DNA of 64,000 nt, from contig NZ_JAGGKD010000001.1 of NCBI RefSeq assembly GCF_017873415.1, positions 186,001-250,000 on the forward strand, written 5' to 3'. The notes under the pieces were generated by a model, which saw nothing but the letters and a program-made list of their open reading frames with translations, was not told the DNA's origin and made no database searches. This document shows, one piece after another, positions 53,755 through 62,020 of this stretch. The position numbers were made by a program, and so were the translations under genes. Position 1 is the stretch's first letter; every line of letters starts with the position of its first letter. The stretch is from Methanolobus bombayensis (lineage in GTDB: Archaea; Halobacteriota; Methanosarcinia; Methanosarcinales; Methanosarcinaceae).

Positions 53755-54513
53755 ACAGCGGAGTCCTTTTTTAACTATATCTTCACGTTCACTGCGGTAC
53801 ATTTCCTGAACAGATGATTCTTCTGATCTGAACTGGAGTCCCCTGACAATTACCACCGGGTATCCACCGTCTCCTTCTCCCATGAGCAAATTTGCTGCTC
53901 CTGCAATCTCATCTGCAATAGCTTCCTCGGTAATTTCCAATATGTTACCGAAAAGGTCTTTCTGTCCTTTCCAGTTCTTTATCGGATGTATTTTGTAAAC
54001 CCCAATAGCAATTCCGGTTTGTCCGATCTTAAAAGCTCTGCCATTTGTATCTGTTAGTATAACACTGACCCTTTTTCCTGTGATCTTTTCAACTTTTGTT
54101 CCAATTTTTCCTGCACTCTCATCAGGATTAGAAGGCAGGTCTGCCAGATAGCCTGTGTTAACGTTTGAATCATCAATACCTGCCTTGATACACACATGCC
54201 CATTCTGTGTTTCAACCAGGAAAATAGGATAATCTACCAGCACTTCCTTGCTGCGGTCAAGAACTGCTTGAACAAACCTTGCATCCAGATTATGCTTATT
54301 TGCAATTGTTAGTGCCTTTTCTCCGGGAATGATATCTTCAAGCCTGAACATCCTTCCTTCTGCCTTGGCAACAATTGTGGAAGCTATTACAACAATGTCA
54401 TTATCTTCTATGGTGGTATTTTCACAGATGATCGATGCAATGTCGTCTCCTTCTTTTATTAGAGGAATGTTTTCTACAGTAAATACCTGTATTTTCAATT
54501 TGAGATTCTCCAA
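53740..54513 (-). CDS. cofE: Coenzyme F420-0:L-glutamate ligase CofE
   Basis: CofE adds the glutamate tail to F420-0 using GTP. The 257-residue protein starts [20 protein letters not shown], with [20 protein letters not shown] and [20 protein letters not shown], both central family motifs; the aspartate in DTNGR belongs to the metal site. [14 protein letters not shown] near the C-terminus is also characteristic. Length matches archaeal CofE (bacterial homologues carry an extra FMN domain). The 3' end overlaps the dCMP deaminase gene by 15 bases. Upstream is a 258-base spacer with the structured element described at 54633. Confidence 0.94.
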   Translation of the reverse strand: MENLKLKIQVFTVENIPLIKEGDDIASIICENTTIEDNDIVVIASTIVAKAEGRMFRLEDIIPGEKALTIANKHNLDARFVQAVLDRSKEVLVDYPIFLVETQNGHVCIKAGIDDSNVNTGYLADLPSNPDESAGKIGTKVEKITGKRVSVILTDTNGRAFKIGQTGIAIGVYKIHPIKNWKGQKDLFGNILEITEEAIADEIAGAANLLMGEGDGGYPVVIVRGLQFRSEESSVQEMYRSEREDIVKKGLRCLSKV

Positions 54514-54632
54514 TAGATATGATTATGTTATTGTGAATAATGCTCTTATGTTAATTAACAATGCCATGTTAAATTCATACAAGTTTAGTTTATATCCGAA
54601 ACTTCCAATAATATATGTTGGGAGTGGATTAT

Positions 54633-54715
54633 TGAAGTAAGCACTCTGTTTCGATATTGTTCCAAAAGCCAACCAACCAACCAGCAAATTGGAAATTATT
54701 TTAGTGCTTGCTTCA
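54633..54715 (+). ncRNA. Candidate structured RNA with a (CCAA)n loop
   Basis: T54633-GAAGTAAGCACT-54645 can pair with AGTGCTTGCTTC-A (54703-54715) over 13 positions. The only non-Watson-Crick pair is U38-G710, a wobble in plus-strand RNA (in minus-strand RNA it would be a C-A clash, favouring plus). Inside it, TTCCAA (54660-54665) pairs with TTGGAA (54689-54694) and displays a loop containing CCAACCAACCAACC. AATAATATATG at about 54607-54617 could be its TATA box. A real RNA is plausible but unproven; the region could equally be a cofE leader or the end of the regulator gene read from the other strand. Confidence 0.35.
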
Positions 54716-54750
54716 CATTCCGTTTCTTATTGGGGAAAAGATAGGGTTAA

Positions 54751-54773
54751 GAAAACAAGTGGGAATTGTTTTC
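54751..54773 (-). terminator. Hairpin at the end of the FilR1-type regulator gene
   Basis: GAAAACAA (54751-54758) and TTGTTTTC (54766-54773) pair perfectly over eight bases with a seven-base loop. The stem includes two bases of the regulator stop codon (54772-54774). Read leftwards, the stem itself ends in a run of T, so it can act as a terminator. Confidence 0.55.
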
Positions 54774-55563
54774 AGGTCCTTTGCAGCAGTTCTGACTGCT
54801 TGAGATAATACTGAAAAAGTTTTTCACCCCAGGCGATTGCCTCTTTGTTGTATGATAATAGGTATCTTGGGTCGTAGAGTTTATCTTCTCTTAAAAGCTT
54901 TAAAAGCAAACAGTCCTCTACAAATGAAATGGTAGACAATCCGGGATCTTCAGGGTATATGTAGAAATTAAGATGAGGCGTTTTCAAAAGTTTATCAAAC
55001 ATCTGTTTGTCTTCAGCAATGAACTTATCAAGGACATCTTGAGTCATAATGAAATGAAATTCGATATTGTTCTGAGCATAGTGGTTGTATATTTCAAAAT
55101 AGTCAGAATGATATAGTGAAGCTAAAGCACATACTTTTTTGGATTTGAAAGCAAAATCGATTGCTTCTTTACTCAGTTCCATGGATTCGGATAATTCAGG
55201 CTCGATTAGTTTGCATTCTTTCAGTTCACGCAGCCTGCTAAATAATTGCGGTGGTATGCAATCAGTGTAATGATTTATCCAGTATTCCATTTTATCTTCA
55301 AGGACTTCAAGAGTTCCAAGTAATGGAGTCAGATCACTGACTATTAGCTTTCCGAATTTTGTAAGCATGTAGCCATCATTATGTTTATCTTTTTCAACCA
55401 GATGACCTTCTTCCAGAATTTTCATTTGAGGGAGAAGTGCATTTCTGCTAACATCCAGTGTTTGCAAAATCGTGGACATACTCAGTGGTCCGTCCTGCAG
55501 GAGTAATAAAACATCCTTTCGTTTTTCAGACCTGCTAATAGTTTCAATCAGTGCTTGTCTCAT
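54772..55563 (-). CDS. Winged-helix regulator with C-terminal FilR1 domain
   Basis: This 263-residue transcription regulator is of the type expanded in Methanosarcinales. The N-terminal winged helix is RKDVLLLLQDGPLSMSTILQ, then SRNALLPQMKILEEGHLVEK and GYMLTKFGKLIVSDL. The C-terminal FilR1/DUF1724 domain ends YDPRYLLSYNKEAIAWGEKL and carries FHFIMTQDVLDKFIAEDKQM. Members of this group regulate methanogenic or chemotaxis-related genes, and the FilR1 domain is named after the filament regulator in Methanosaeta. The target cannot be inferred from position: it stands alone, upstream of the C/D RNA and hsp20 region. Confidence 0.82.
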   Translation of the reverse strand: MRQALIETISRSEKRKDVLLLLQDGPLSMSTILQTLDVSRNALLPQMKILEEGHLVEKDKHNDGYMLTKFGKLIVSDLTPLLGTLEVLEDKMEYWINHYTDCIPPQLFSRLRELKECKLIEPELSESMELSKEAIDFAFKSKKVCALASLYHSDYFEIYNHYAQNNIEFHFIMTQDVLDKFIAEDKQMFDKLLKTPHLNFYIYPEDPGLSTISFVEDCLLLKLLREDKLYDPRYLLSYNKEAIAWGEKLFQYYLKQSELLQRT

Positions 55564-55839
55564 TGATTCTCATTCTCTTTTGTGATGACTATGTTCAGGA
55601 TAAAACTCTTTTAACTGCGTATTTATTTATAGATGAAACTGTGACACAATCATTTTCACTTAATCTTGAGCCCAACCGCCCATTTAAAACCTTTTTTAAA
55701 TTCTGATTGGAAATATATAAACATACTGATTTTGTTGTATATGATGAAGTAGTATTGATTATCATTTGCTGATTTAATATGATATAATTATTGTTTTTAT
55801 TCAGAGAAAAGTAATATACTATATTTGCGTTGTACTTTT
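55564..55839. other. Gap between the regulator and the C/D sRNA gene
   Basis: No open reading frame of interest. It holds an inverted repeat ATTTAAAA-cctt-TTTTAAAT at 55682-55701, an AT-rich tract, and TATA-like AAATATATAAAC near 55711-55722 that could serve a plus-strand transcript. A single C-box-like ATGATGA near 55741 has no matching second box or stem. Confidence 0.4.
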
Positions 55840-55905
55840 TTGCGGTGATGATGATAGTTACCCCGACTGAGCAAAGGATGATGATATCTTTAACTGATGC
55901 CGCAA
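55840..55905 (+). ncRNA. C/D box sRNA, probable 23S rRNA helix 69 2'-O-methylation guide
   Basis: All four boxes are present in order: C box GTGATGA (55845-55851), D' CTGA (55867-55870), C' ATGATGA (55878-55884), D CTGA (55894-55897). TTGCGG (55840-55845) closes with CCGCAA (55900-55905). The D' guide between C and D' contains GATAGTTACCCCGA, complementary to UCGGGGUAACUAUC. The word GGGGUAACUAU is what I remember of archaeal 23S rRNA helix 69. By the D'+5 rule the target is the G equivalent to Escherichia coli position 1909. The D guide is TATCTTTAA; its target is unknown. Upstream GTAATATA (55811-55818) is a possible TATA box. This is a strong sequence-level call; the target needs the organism's rRNA. 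Confidence 0.85.
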
Positions 55906-55934
55906 TCTAACAAAATAATACAAAATGGGGTAAT

Positions 55935-55962
55935 TAAAAAATAAAAGTCCGAATGTTCGGAC
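55935..55962 (-). terminator. hsp20 terminator
   Basis: On the minus strand GTCCGAA-CA-TTCGGAC (55962-55947) forms a seven-base-pair stem, followed by TTTTATTTTTTAATTA. It starts 14 bases after the hsp20 stop. Confidence 0.8.
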
Positions 55963-55976
55963 CTGAATCAAAATCC

Positions 55977-56465
55977 TTATTCTATCATTATCCTGTGCTT
56001 CTCTTCTATCTCTGCCTTTGGCATTGTGATTGTAAGCACACCATTCTCAAGCTTTGCACTTGCTTCATCTTCATTTACCATTGATGGAAGATTAAATGCT
56101 CTTGCAAATCTGCTGTATGTTCTTTCACGCATAAGGTAGCCTTCTTTTTCCTCTTCTGACTCCTTGTGTGTGTTAGCTTTTATCCATACCCTGTTGTTCT
56201 TTATGTCTATGTCAACATCTTCTTTGCTGACGCCGGGAAGGTCTGTTGTAACCACAATATTGTTGTCATTCTCTTTGATGTCCACCAGAGGGGAAAGGGT
56301 ATCAATATCCATCATTTCAGCACTCTGTTCTCTCTCTCCGAATAAGCGGTTCAGGCGCTCATGCATTTGCCTCATGTCGTCAAATGGATCCCATCTCGAG
56401 GCCGAAGATGGTGACCATGGAGTTAGTCCAAATTTCACTTTTACCACTCTCTTTATTTCATTCAT
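55977..56465 (-). CDS. Small heat shock protein Hsp20
   Basis: This 162-residue ATP-independent chaperone has an alpha-crystallin domain from about residue 55 (LSPLVDIKENDNNIVVTTDL, then PGVSKEDVDIDIKNNRVWIK and GVLTITMPK near the end) and an N-terminal region rich in arginine (MRQMHERLNRLFGEREQSAE) that drives assembly. The C-terminal IxI-like end is KHRIMIE. The start MNEIKRVVKVKFGL is an ATG with a weak ribosome binding site. Its promoter region has two palindromes (see 56478-56517), and a hairpin terminator follows the gene. Confidence 0.92.
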   Translation of the reverse strand: MNEIKRVVKVKFGLTPWSPSSASRWDPFDDMRQMHERLNRLFGEREQSAEMMDIDTLSPLVDIKENDNNIVVTTDLPGVSKEDVDIDIKNNRVWIKANTHKESEEEKEGYLMRERTYSRFARAFNLPSMVNEDEASAKLENGVLTITMPKAEIEEKHRIMIE

Positions 56466-56477
56466 ATATGGATGGGA

Positions 56478-56517
56478 CTATCCGGATAGAAGATACTCCC
56501 ACTAAACAATAGTATCT
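56478..56517 (-). promoter_or_regulatory. Operator-like palindromes in the hsp20 promoter/leader
   Basis: AGATACT (56491-56497) and AGTATCT (56511-56517) form a seven-base dyad with a 13-base gap. CTATCCGGATAG (56478-56489) is a perfect 12-base palindrome between that dyad and the gene. The TATA box on this strand (TTTATATA, plus positions 56529-56536) predicts the transcription start at about 56506, inside the dyad. The palindrome would then lie at about +17 to +28 of the mRNA, 13 bases before the ATG. Either heat-responsive repressor sites or leader hairpins (an RNA thermometer) would fit. Confidence 0.5.
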
Positions 56518-56590
56518 AAGTGGTTCTATATATAAATGATGAGTCTGGCAAGTGTGCAAAAAAAGGAACCAAGGGGCATATTATTGTGGG

Positions 56591-57796
56591 CTACTCTGTC
56601 CACTTTCCATCTATTAATTTACCCACAAGATCAGCAGCGTAAACTGTTCCAAGGGCACCTTTCTTTACTGATTCCTCGTTAAATGCATCTGCGTCGTCAG
56701 ATACCTTTTCTGAAGTACAGTAGATAGCTACCGGAATAGGGTTTGAAGTATGAGTTCTCAGTGCAATAGGTGTTGGATGGTCAGGAAGTACCATAATGGT
56801 AACATCTTCATCCATTTCCCTGGCTGCTTTCAGTACAGTACCTACAACTTTCTCATCAAAATCCTCAATAGCCTGGATCTTTGCATTCATGTCACCCATG
56901 TGTCCTGCTTCATCAGGAGCTTCAACGTGGACAAAAACAAAATCATGGTCTTTGAGTGCATCGATTGCATATTGTGCTTTACCAAGATAGTTTGTGTCAA
57001 GATATCCTGTGGCACCAGGTACTTCGATTACATCAAGTCCTGCATAGATTCCAATTCCTTTTACAAGATCAACTGCTGAGATTATAGCTCCTTTGAGGCC
57101 ATAAAGTTCACTAAAATGTGTGAATGCGGGTGCAAATCCCTGTCCCCAGAGCCATATGGAATTTCCGGGGTTTTTGCCTTCCTTTATTCTTTTGAGGTTG
57201 ACAGGATGGTCTTTGAGTATCTCAATGGATTTTTCAGTAAGCTCGCAGATGAGCTCGCTGTCTTCTCCTTTTGGCATATGTTCATGTCTGCTCTCATCAA
57301 TTACATCGTGGGGGGGTACACATTCAGTATTTGCACCAAATCCTTTCTTTCCAACCATCAGGTGACGGTAACTGATTCCTGGATAAAAACGAACCTTATC
57401 ATTACCAAGTTTGGAATCAATACTTTCTATCAATTCCTTTGCTTCATCGTTAGTAATGTGTCCGGAACTGTGGTCGGCTATCGTCTCATCTTTGATTGTT
57501 ATCAGGTTGCAGCGGAAGGCAACATCATCTTCTTCAAGCTCCACTTTCATGCTTGCGGCTTCAAGTGGTGATCTGCCTGTATAGTACTTTTCCGGATCGT
57601 ATCCTACAATAGACATGTTGGCCACGTCACTTCCGGGGTGCATGCCTTCCGGAACTGTCTGTGCGAGTCCTGCTCTGCCACGTTTGGCAATGTAATCCAT
57701 GTTGGATGTGTTGGCTTTCTGAAGAACTGTCATGCCACCAATTTCTTCAAGAGGCTCATCTGCCATGCCATCTCCGATTAGTACTACATATTTCAT
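56591..57796 (-). CDS. apgM: Cofactor-independent phosphoglycerate mutase ApgM
   Basis: This 401-residue metalloenzyme of the alkaline phosphatase superfamily interconverts 3- and 2-phosphoglycerate. It begins [20 protein letters not shown] with the first metal aspartate. Further landmarks are [20 protein letters not shown] with the serine region, [25 protein letters not shown] with metal residues, and [20 protein letters not shown] near the C-terminus. The frame is open nine codons further upstream, but GGTGA lies six bases before the ATG at 57796, fixing the start. It diverges from the surface protein gene over 106 bases. Confidence 0.92.
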   Translation of the reverse strand: MKYVVLIGDGMADEPLEEIGGMTVLQKANTSNMDYIAKRGRAGLAQTVPEGMHPGSDVANMSIVGYDPEKYYTGRSPLEAASMKVELEEDDVAFRCNLITIKDETIADHSSGHITNDEAKELIESIDSKLGNDKVRFYPGISYRHLMVGKKGFGANTECVPPHDVIDESRHEHMPKGEDSELICELTEKSIEILKDHPVNLKRIKEGKNPGNSIWLWGQGFAPAFTHFSELYGLKGAIISAVDLVKGIGIYAGLDVIEVPGATGYLDTNYLGKAQYAIDALKDHDFVFVHVEAPDEAGHMGDMNAKIQAIEDFDEKVVGTVLKAAREMDEDVTIMVLPDHPTPIALRTHTSNPIPVAIYCTSEKVSDDADAFNEESVKKGALGTVYAADLVGKLIDGKWTE

Positions 57797-57902
57797 ATTT
57801 TCACCTATATTAATAGAAATCAATAAAAACCATAAGACAGTAATAATGCCATGGAAATGGCAGAAGTCCTGTTATTTTATTGGTTTTATGAGTGAGGTTT
57901 CG

Positions 57903-59186
57903 ATGAAATATATACGTTTTGTAATTATCTTCGTTTGTCTTTTTTTGCTTTGCCTGTCTCCTGCATCTGGCGCAAGTACAAAAACAATGGTCCATTATTC
58001 GGAACCTCAGGTAACTGTGCAGGATGAGATATACCTTGAACAAGGTTATTCGTTCAGAGTAGTGGACATGAACTCTAATAGTGGTGACCTCTGGATTTCA
58101 TTATATCTTAACGGAGAAGAAATAGAATTGGATGACAATTTTGCTAAAGAAGGTGAACCGCTTGAATATATTCGCTCTGTAGTTGAAGATGAGGATGATG
58201 ACGAAGAGAAGGAAGTGGACTATTTCATTCTGAGAATAACTCCTGCGGGTGATGTGGATGAAGAAGATGGTGTAGTATACTCCAATGTTTATGTGGAGCA
58301 GTATATGGATCCGGTTGAAGATGTTGAGGATTATCTGTTGCTTGACAAAAGTTACTCATTGAAAATGGACTCTGGATTGGAACTGGCAGGTCTATACACG
58401 CTGGACGCCACGGATGTGGATGATGATGAAGTCACTCTTGAACTCAGGCTCGATGGAAAACTTCTCAGGGAGGATGATATCAAGGAAGATGAATACTTCT
58501 ATTATACAGTTTATTCAGGTGGCAATCCGCAGACTCTTTTCCTTGCCAGCGTAAAAGCCTTTTTTGAGAGTGAAGACGAAGTTACTGTATTCCTGAATCA
58601 TGTATCATTAAAACAAAGTCAGGTTTTTTCTTCAGATGAACTTCCCGACGGACTGGATATTGATGTATCCTCTCCTGTGGACGGAGGACTCAAAGCCGGA
58701 AGAATTGCAATTGTCAGCTATTCACTGAATGATTCATTTTCAGAAGTACGTATTCTGGTGGATGGTGAATTTCTGGATTCCAGATCTAATGTAAGTCCGG
58801 GTGTGTATAAAGCTGTAAGCGATGAACTGGATGCTGGTATTCATAAAGTCACTCTTGTGACTATAAATGGGGATGCTGAATCTTCATATTATTCGGAGGA
58901 CTTCTCTGTCTCTGTAAATATCAGGGATAATATCACAGAATCAATTGTTGAAATTGCAAGTTCAGCAGCAGATGAAATAAAGAAAACTTACAACTCGACA
59001 TCTGATGAATCAGAATCAGATGATACAGTTAAGGCGTCGGCAGATGATACTGCTGAATCTTCTGGATCGCCAGCATCAGGTTTGGCTACATGGTCTTCAT
59101 CTACCGGGGTATCAAATGCTGTTTCTCTTGTAATAACCGTAGCTGTGTTCCTGATATTTTTCCTATTCTTCAATAAGTTCCGATAG
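57903..59186 (+). CDS. S-layer-like surface protein with C-terminal membrane anchor
   Basis: This 427-residue protein has a signal peptide (MKYIRFVIIFVCLFLLCLSPASGA) with cleavage near residue 24. A Methanosarcina-type S-layer domain follows: VQDEIYLEQGYSFRVVDMN, then LWISLYLNGEEIELDDN. A second similar unit starts LLLDKSYSLKMDSGLELAGL, so two diverged copies are in tandem. The part from about 240 to 345 is immunoglobulin-like (VDGGLKAGRIAIVSYSLNDS). A Ser/Thr/Asp linker precedes the final membrane helix SLVITVAVFLIFFLFFNKF. It is much smaller than the main S-layer protein, so it may be a minor cell-envelope component. GAGGTTTCG precedes the ATG at 57903. Confidence 0.75.
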   Translation: MKYIRFVIIFVCLFLLCLSPASGASTKTMVHYSEPQVTVQDEIYLEQGYSFRVVDMNSNSGDLWISLYLNGEEIELDDNFAKEGEPLEYIRSVVEDEDDDEEKEVDYFILRITPAGDVDEEDGVVYSNVYVEQYMDPVEDVEDYLLLDKSYSLKMDSGLELAGLYTLDATDVDDDEVTLELRLDGKLLREDDIKEDEYFYYTVYSGGNPQTLFLASVKAFFESEDEVTVFLNHVSLKQSQVFSSDELPDGLDIDVSSPVDGGLKAGRIAIVSYSLNDSFSEVRILVDGEFLDSRSNVSPGVYKAVSDELDAGIHKVTLVTINGDAESSYYSEDFSVSVNIRDNITESIVEIASSAADEIKKTYNSTSDESESDDTVKASADDTAESSGSPASGLATWSSSTGVSNAVSLVITVAVFLIFFLFFNKFR

Positions 59187-59298
59187 ATCTATATTCTTCT
59201 ATTGGGACTTTTTATGAATCTGGTTTTACACATAATCTTTATATTAGTCTTTACTGTTTATAGACGCAATTAGCTGACAAACTAGGCGTGGTTGTATC

Positions 59299-60696
59299 AT
59301 GAGAATCGTAATGAAGTTCGGCGGGACTTCCGTGGAAAACGGTGAAAAGATCCGCCATGTGGCTGAACTTTTAAAGCAGTATCATATGGATGGAAATGAA
59401 CTTGTAGCAGTAACCTCAGCACTTGGCGGTGTTACAGACGGCCTGTTGACTACTGCAAATGAAGTATCAAAGAATGGTAAAGTAAGCCAGGTAAAGGAAT
59501 TTATAACTGACTTATCCAAAAAACATTATGATGCAATCAACGTTGCAATTGATGATGAAAAGATCAGATCTGAATGTGTTGATTCCATTGACACAAGGGT
59601 CGACGAACTTGAAAAAGCCCTGATAGGTATCTGTTATCTGGGTGAACTGACCAATCGTTCAATTGATTACATTTCTTCATACGGTGAGCGTCTTGCTGCA
59701 CCCATTGTAAGCGGTTCGATTCGTTCACTTGGAATCCCTTCTCAGTCTTTTACGGGAGGAGAAGCCGGCATTGTTACAGATTCAAATTATGGGGATGCAA
59801 GGCTACTTGAAGACAGTTATACCCTGGTAAAAAGTAAACTTGGTCCTCTTCTTAAAGAAAATATTCCGGTAGTTACGGGATTTATTGCTCATAACAAACA
59901 GGGTATTATCACAACCCTTGGCCGGGGTGGCTCTGATTTCTCAGCATCTATCATCGGTGCTTCAGTTGATGCAGACGAGATCTGGTTGTGGAAAGAGGTT
60001 CACGGAATCATGACCACTGACCCGAAAATAGTTCCGGAATCAAGACCTATTCCACAGATATCCTACATAGAGGCAATGGAATTATCCTATTTTGGAGCCA
60101 AGGTGCTTCATCCAAGAACTATTGAACCGGCAATTAAACACAAGATACCTGTACGTGTGAAAAATACATTCGAGCCGGAATTCCCGGGCACTCTTATTGT
60201 TGCAGAACAGAAACAGATAGAAGATGTTGTCAAAGCAGTAACCCTGATTAATAAGGTTGCCCTGATCAACATAAGTGGTGCAGGAATGGTCGGAACCATT
60301 GGTACGGCTGCCAGGGTTTTTTCCGCACTTGCTAATGCAGGTGTTAACATTACCATGATCAGTCAGGGTTCATCTGAGGCAAACCTGTCTCTTGTGGTTA
60401 ATGAGGATCAACTTGAGGCGGCAGTGGCAGCTGTGAGATCGGAATTCACAACCAATGTTGTTGGTGATGTGGCATATGACCGTGATGTATGCGTGGTTGC
60501 AGTTGTAGGTGCTGGAATGGATGGTATTCCGGGAGTTGCAGGAAAGGTATTCTATTCACTCGGAAATGCCGGAATTAATATTATTATGATCAGTCAGGGT
60601 TCATCACAGCACAATATTTCCTTTGTGGTGAGTTCTGATGAAGCGCTCGATGCAGTTAAGACCTTACACTGTGAATTTGAACTTGACAAACAATAA
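59299..60696 (+). CDS. lysC: Aspartokinase with two ACT domains
   Basis: This 465-residue enzyme phosphorylates aspartate in the lysine, threonine and methionine pathway. It starts MRIVMKFGGTSVENGEKI, with LGRGGSDFSASIIGASVDAD for ATP/aspartate binding and ELSYFGAKVLHPRTIEPA. Two C-terminal ACT domains carry ITMISQGSSEANLSLVV and IIMISQGSSQHNISFVV, which sense an end product, usually lysine or threonine. The internal repeat shows how close these copies are. It is upstream of purM by 16 bases, an unusual pairing of amino acid and purine genes in one transcript. Confidence 0.93.
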   Translation: MRIVMKFGGTSVENGEKIRHVAELLKQYHMDGNELVAVTSALGGVTDGLLTTANEVSKNGKVSQVKEFITDLSKKHYDAINVAIDDEKIRSECVDSIDTRVDELEKALIGICYLGELTNRSIDYISSYGERLAAPIVSGSIRSLGIPSQSFTGGEAGIVTDSNYGDARLLEDSYTLVKSKLGPLLKENIPVVTGFIAHNKQGIITTLGRGGSDFSASIIGASVDADEIWLWKEVHGIMTTDPKIVPESRPIPQISYIEAMELSYFGAKVLHPRTIEPAIKHKIPVRVKNTFEPEFPGTLIVAEQKQIEDVVKAVTLINKVALINISGAGMVGTIGTAARVFSALANAGVNITMISQGSSEANLSLVVNEDQLEAAVAAVRSEFTTNVVGDVAYDRDVCVVAVVGAGMDGIPGVAGKVFYSLGNAGINIIMISQGSSQHNISFVVSSDEALDAVKTLHCEFELDKQ

Positions 60697-60712
60697 ATAA
60701 GCAGGGATAGCA

Positions 60713-61717
60713 ATGAAAGATAAACACCTTACGTATGCAGAGTCAGGAGTTGACATTGAAAAGGAAGAAGTGACCATTAAGGCACTCACAAAGAGCATGG
60801 ACTACAAGCGTGAGGGTCTGGGTGCTCCTTTAACAGGCATTGGTCATTATGCAGGACTAATTGATTTTGGTGAATATGCTCTTGCCCTTGCTACAGATGG
60901 TGTTGGTTCCAAAGTGCTCATCGCAAATGAGATGAAGCGCTGGAATACTGTTGGAATTGATTGCATTGCAATGAATGTCAATGATCTGCTTGCCATAGGT
61001 GCCGAACCTATTTCTTTTGTAGACTATCTTGCCCTTGAGAAACACAATGCCGATTTTGCATCCCAGATAGGTGAAGGATTGAGAAAAGGTGCTGAAATTT
61101 CCCGTATGACAATTGTTGGCGGTGAAACAGCAACACTTCCCGATATCATAAAAGGATTTGATCTTGCAGGAACCTGTCTTGGAATGGTTAAAAAAGAAGA
61201 TATCATTACAGGTGAGGATGTCAGGGAAGGAGATGTCATTGTAGGTATTCCAAGTGCCGGTGTTCACAGTAATGGTTACACTCTTGTGAGAAACATAGTT
61301 GATCAATCTTCGTACTCATATCATGACCAATTCCCATACGATGAATCCACAACCATCGGGGATGAACTTCTTATTCCTACAAGGATCTATATGGAAGTAC
61401 TTGATGTGATAAAGGAATGTGATGTCCATGGGCTTGCACATATCACAGGAAGTGGTCTATTGAAACTAAAGAGGGTTACAGATCTTGGCTTTGATTTCTA
61501 TGACCCTATTGAGCCAGGTAAGATTTTCAAATTCCTTCAGGAAGAAGGCAATGTTGATGACCTTGAGATGTACAGGACTTTCAACATGGGGATGGGATTT
61601 GTTATCATCCTGCCTGCTGAACAGGCAGAAAAAGCTGCCAGTATGACAGGTGGTAAAATTGTTGGATGTATCACAGAAAAAGGTATTAAAGTTGGGGACC
61701 TTGTAATTGTTGAATAA
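60713..61717 (+). CDS. purM: Phosphoribosylformylglycinamidine cyclo-ligase PurM
   Basis: PurM closes the imidazole ring of aminoimidazole ribotide with ATP, the fifth step of purine synthesis. The 334-residue protein has LATDGVGSKVLIANEM, DCIAMNVNDLLAIGAEPISF (with the characteristic Asn-Asp), VGGETATLPDII and GIPSAGVHSNGYTLVRNIVD, and ends in GCITEKGIKVGDLVIVE. All are family motifs. It follows aspartokinase by 16 bases and precedes a 92-residue conserved protein by 16 bases, forming a three-gene unit. Confidence 0.95.
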   Translation: MKDKHLTYAESGVDIEKEEVTIKALTKSMDYKREGLGAPLTGIGHYAGLIDFGEYALALATDGVGSKVLIANEMKRWNTVGIDCIAMNVNDLLAIGAEPISFVDYLALEKHNADFASQIGEGLRKGAEISRMTIVGGETATLPDIIKGFDLAGTCLGMVKKEDIITGEDVREGDVIVGIPSAGVHSNGYTLVRNIVDQSSYSYHDQFPYDESTTIGDELLIPTRIYMEVLDVIKECDVHGLAHITGSGLLKLKRVTDLGFDFYDPIEPGKIFKFLQEEGNVDDLEMYRTFNMGMGFVIILPAEQAEKAASMTGGKIVGCITEKGIKVGDLVIVE

Positions 61718-61733
61718 TATTTAAGGTATTAAA

Positions 61734-62012
61734 ATGGCCTGCATAAACGACATTCCTTTTGAAATCCTTCTTAAAGGAGCTACTCCTGCACAGTGTGAGG
61801 ATCTGATTCAGGAGAATTCCGATACAGTTTACCATGTGCCCGGTGGATATAGGTTACGTGGTGTGGCCCTGATGGGTGACAATGTGCCCGTAGGCGTAAA
61901 AGGGGATGAGGTGTTCTTCCAGTTCATCAAGCCCTGTTTTGGGCTTTTTGTACTACGGGTTCCTGATGCTTCAGATATTGCAGAGCAGCTCAGAAAGGAT
62001 TTTGGTAATTAA
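61734..62012 (+). CDS. Small conserved protein of unknown function
   Basis: This 92-residue protein begins MACINDIPFEILLKGATPAQ and has QENSDTVYHVPGGYRLRGVA, then FFQFIKPCFGLFVLRVPDAS. It contains three cysteines and no membrane segment. I do not recognise a family name. Strong beta/turn patterning suggests a compact globular fold. It follows purM in the same unit and ends convergent to the 188-residue protein gene, eight bases apart. Confidence 0.65.
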   Translation: MACINDIPFEILLKGATPAQCEDLIQENSDTVYHVPGGYRLRGVALMGDNVPVGVKGDEVFFQFIKPCFGLFVLRVPDASDIAEQLRKDFGN

Positions 62013-62020
62013 TTATATTA

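Noticed and set aside
55741-55775. ATGATGA followed by CTGA, a possible second C/D RNA
   Set aside because: Only one C and one D candidate, no C'/D' pair, no closing stem and very AT-rich surroundings; chance match.
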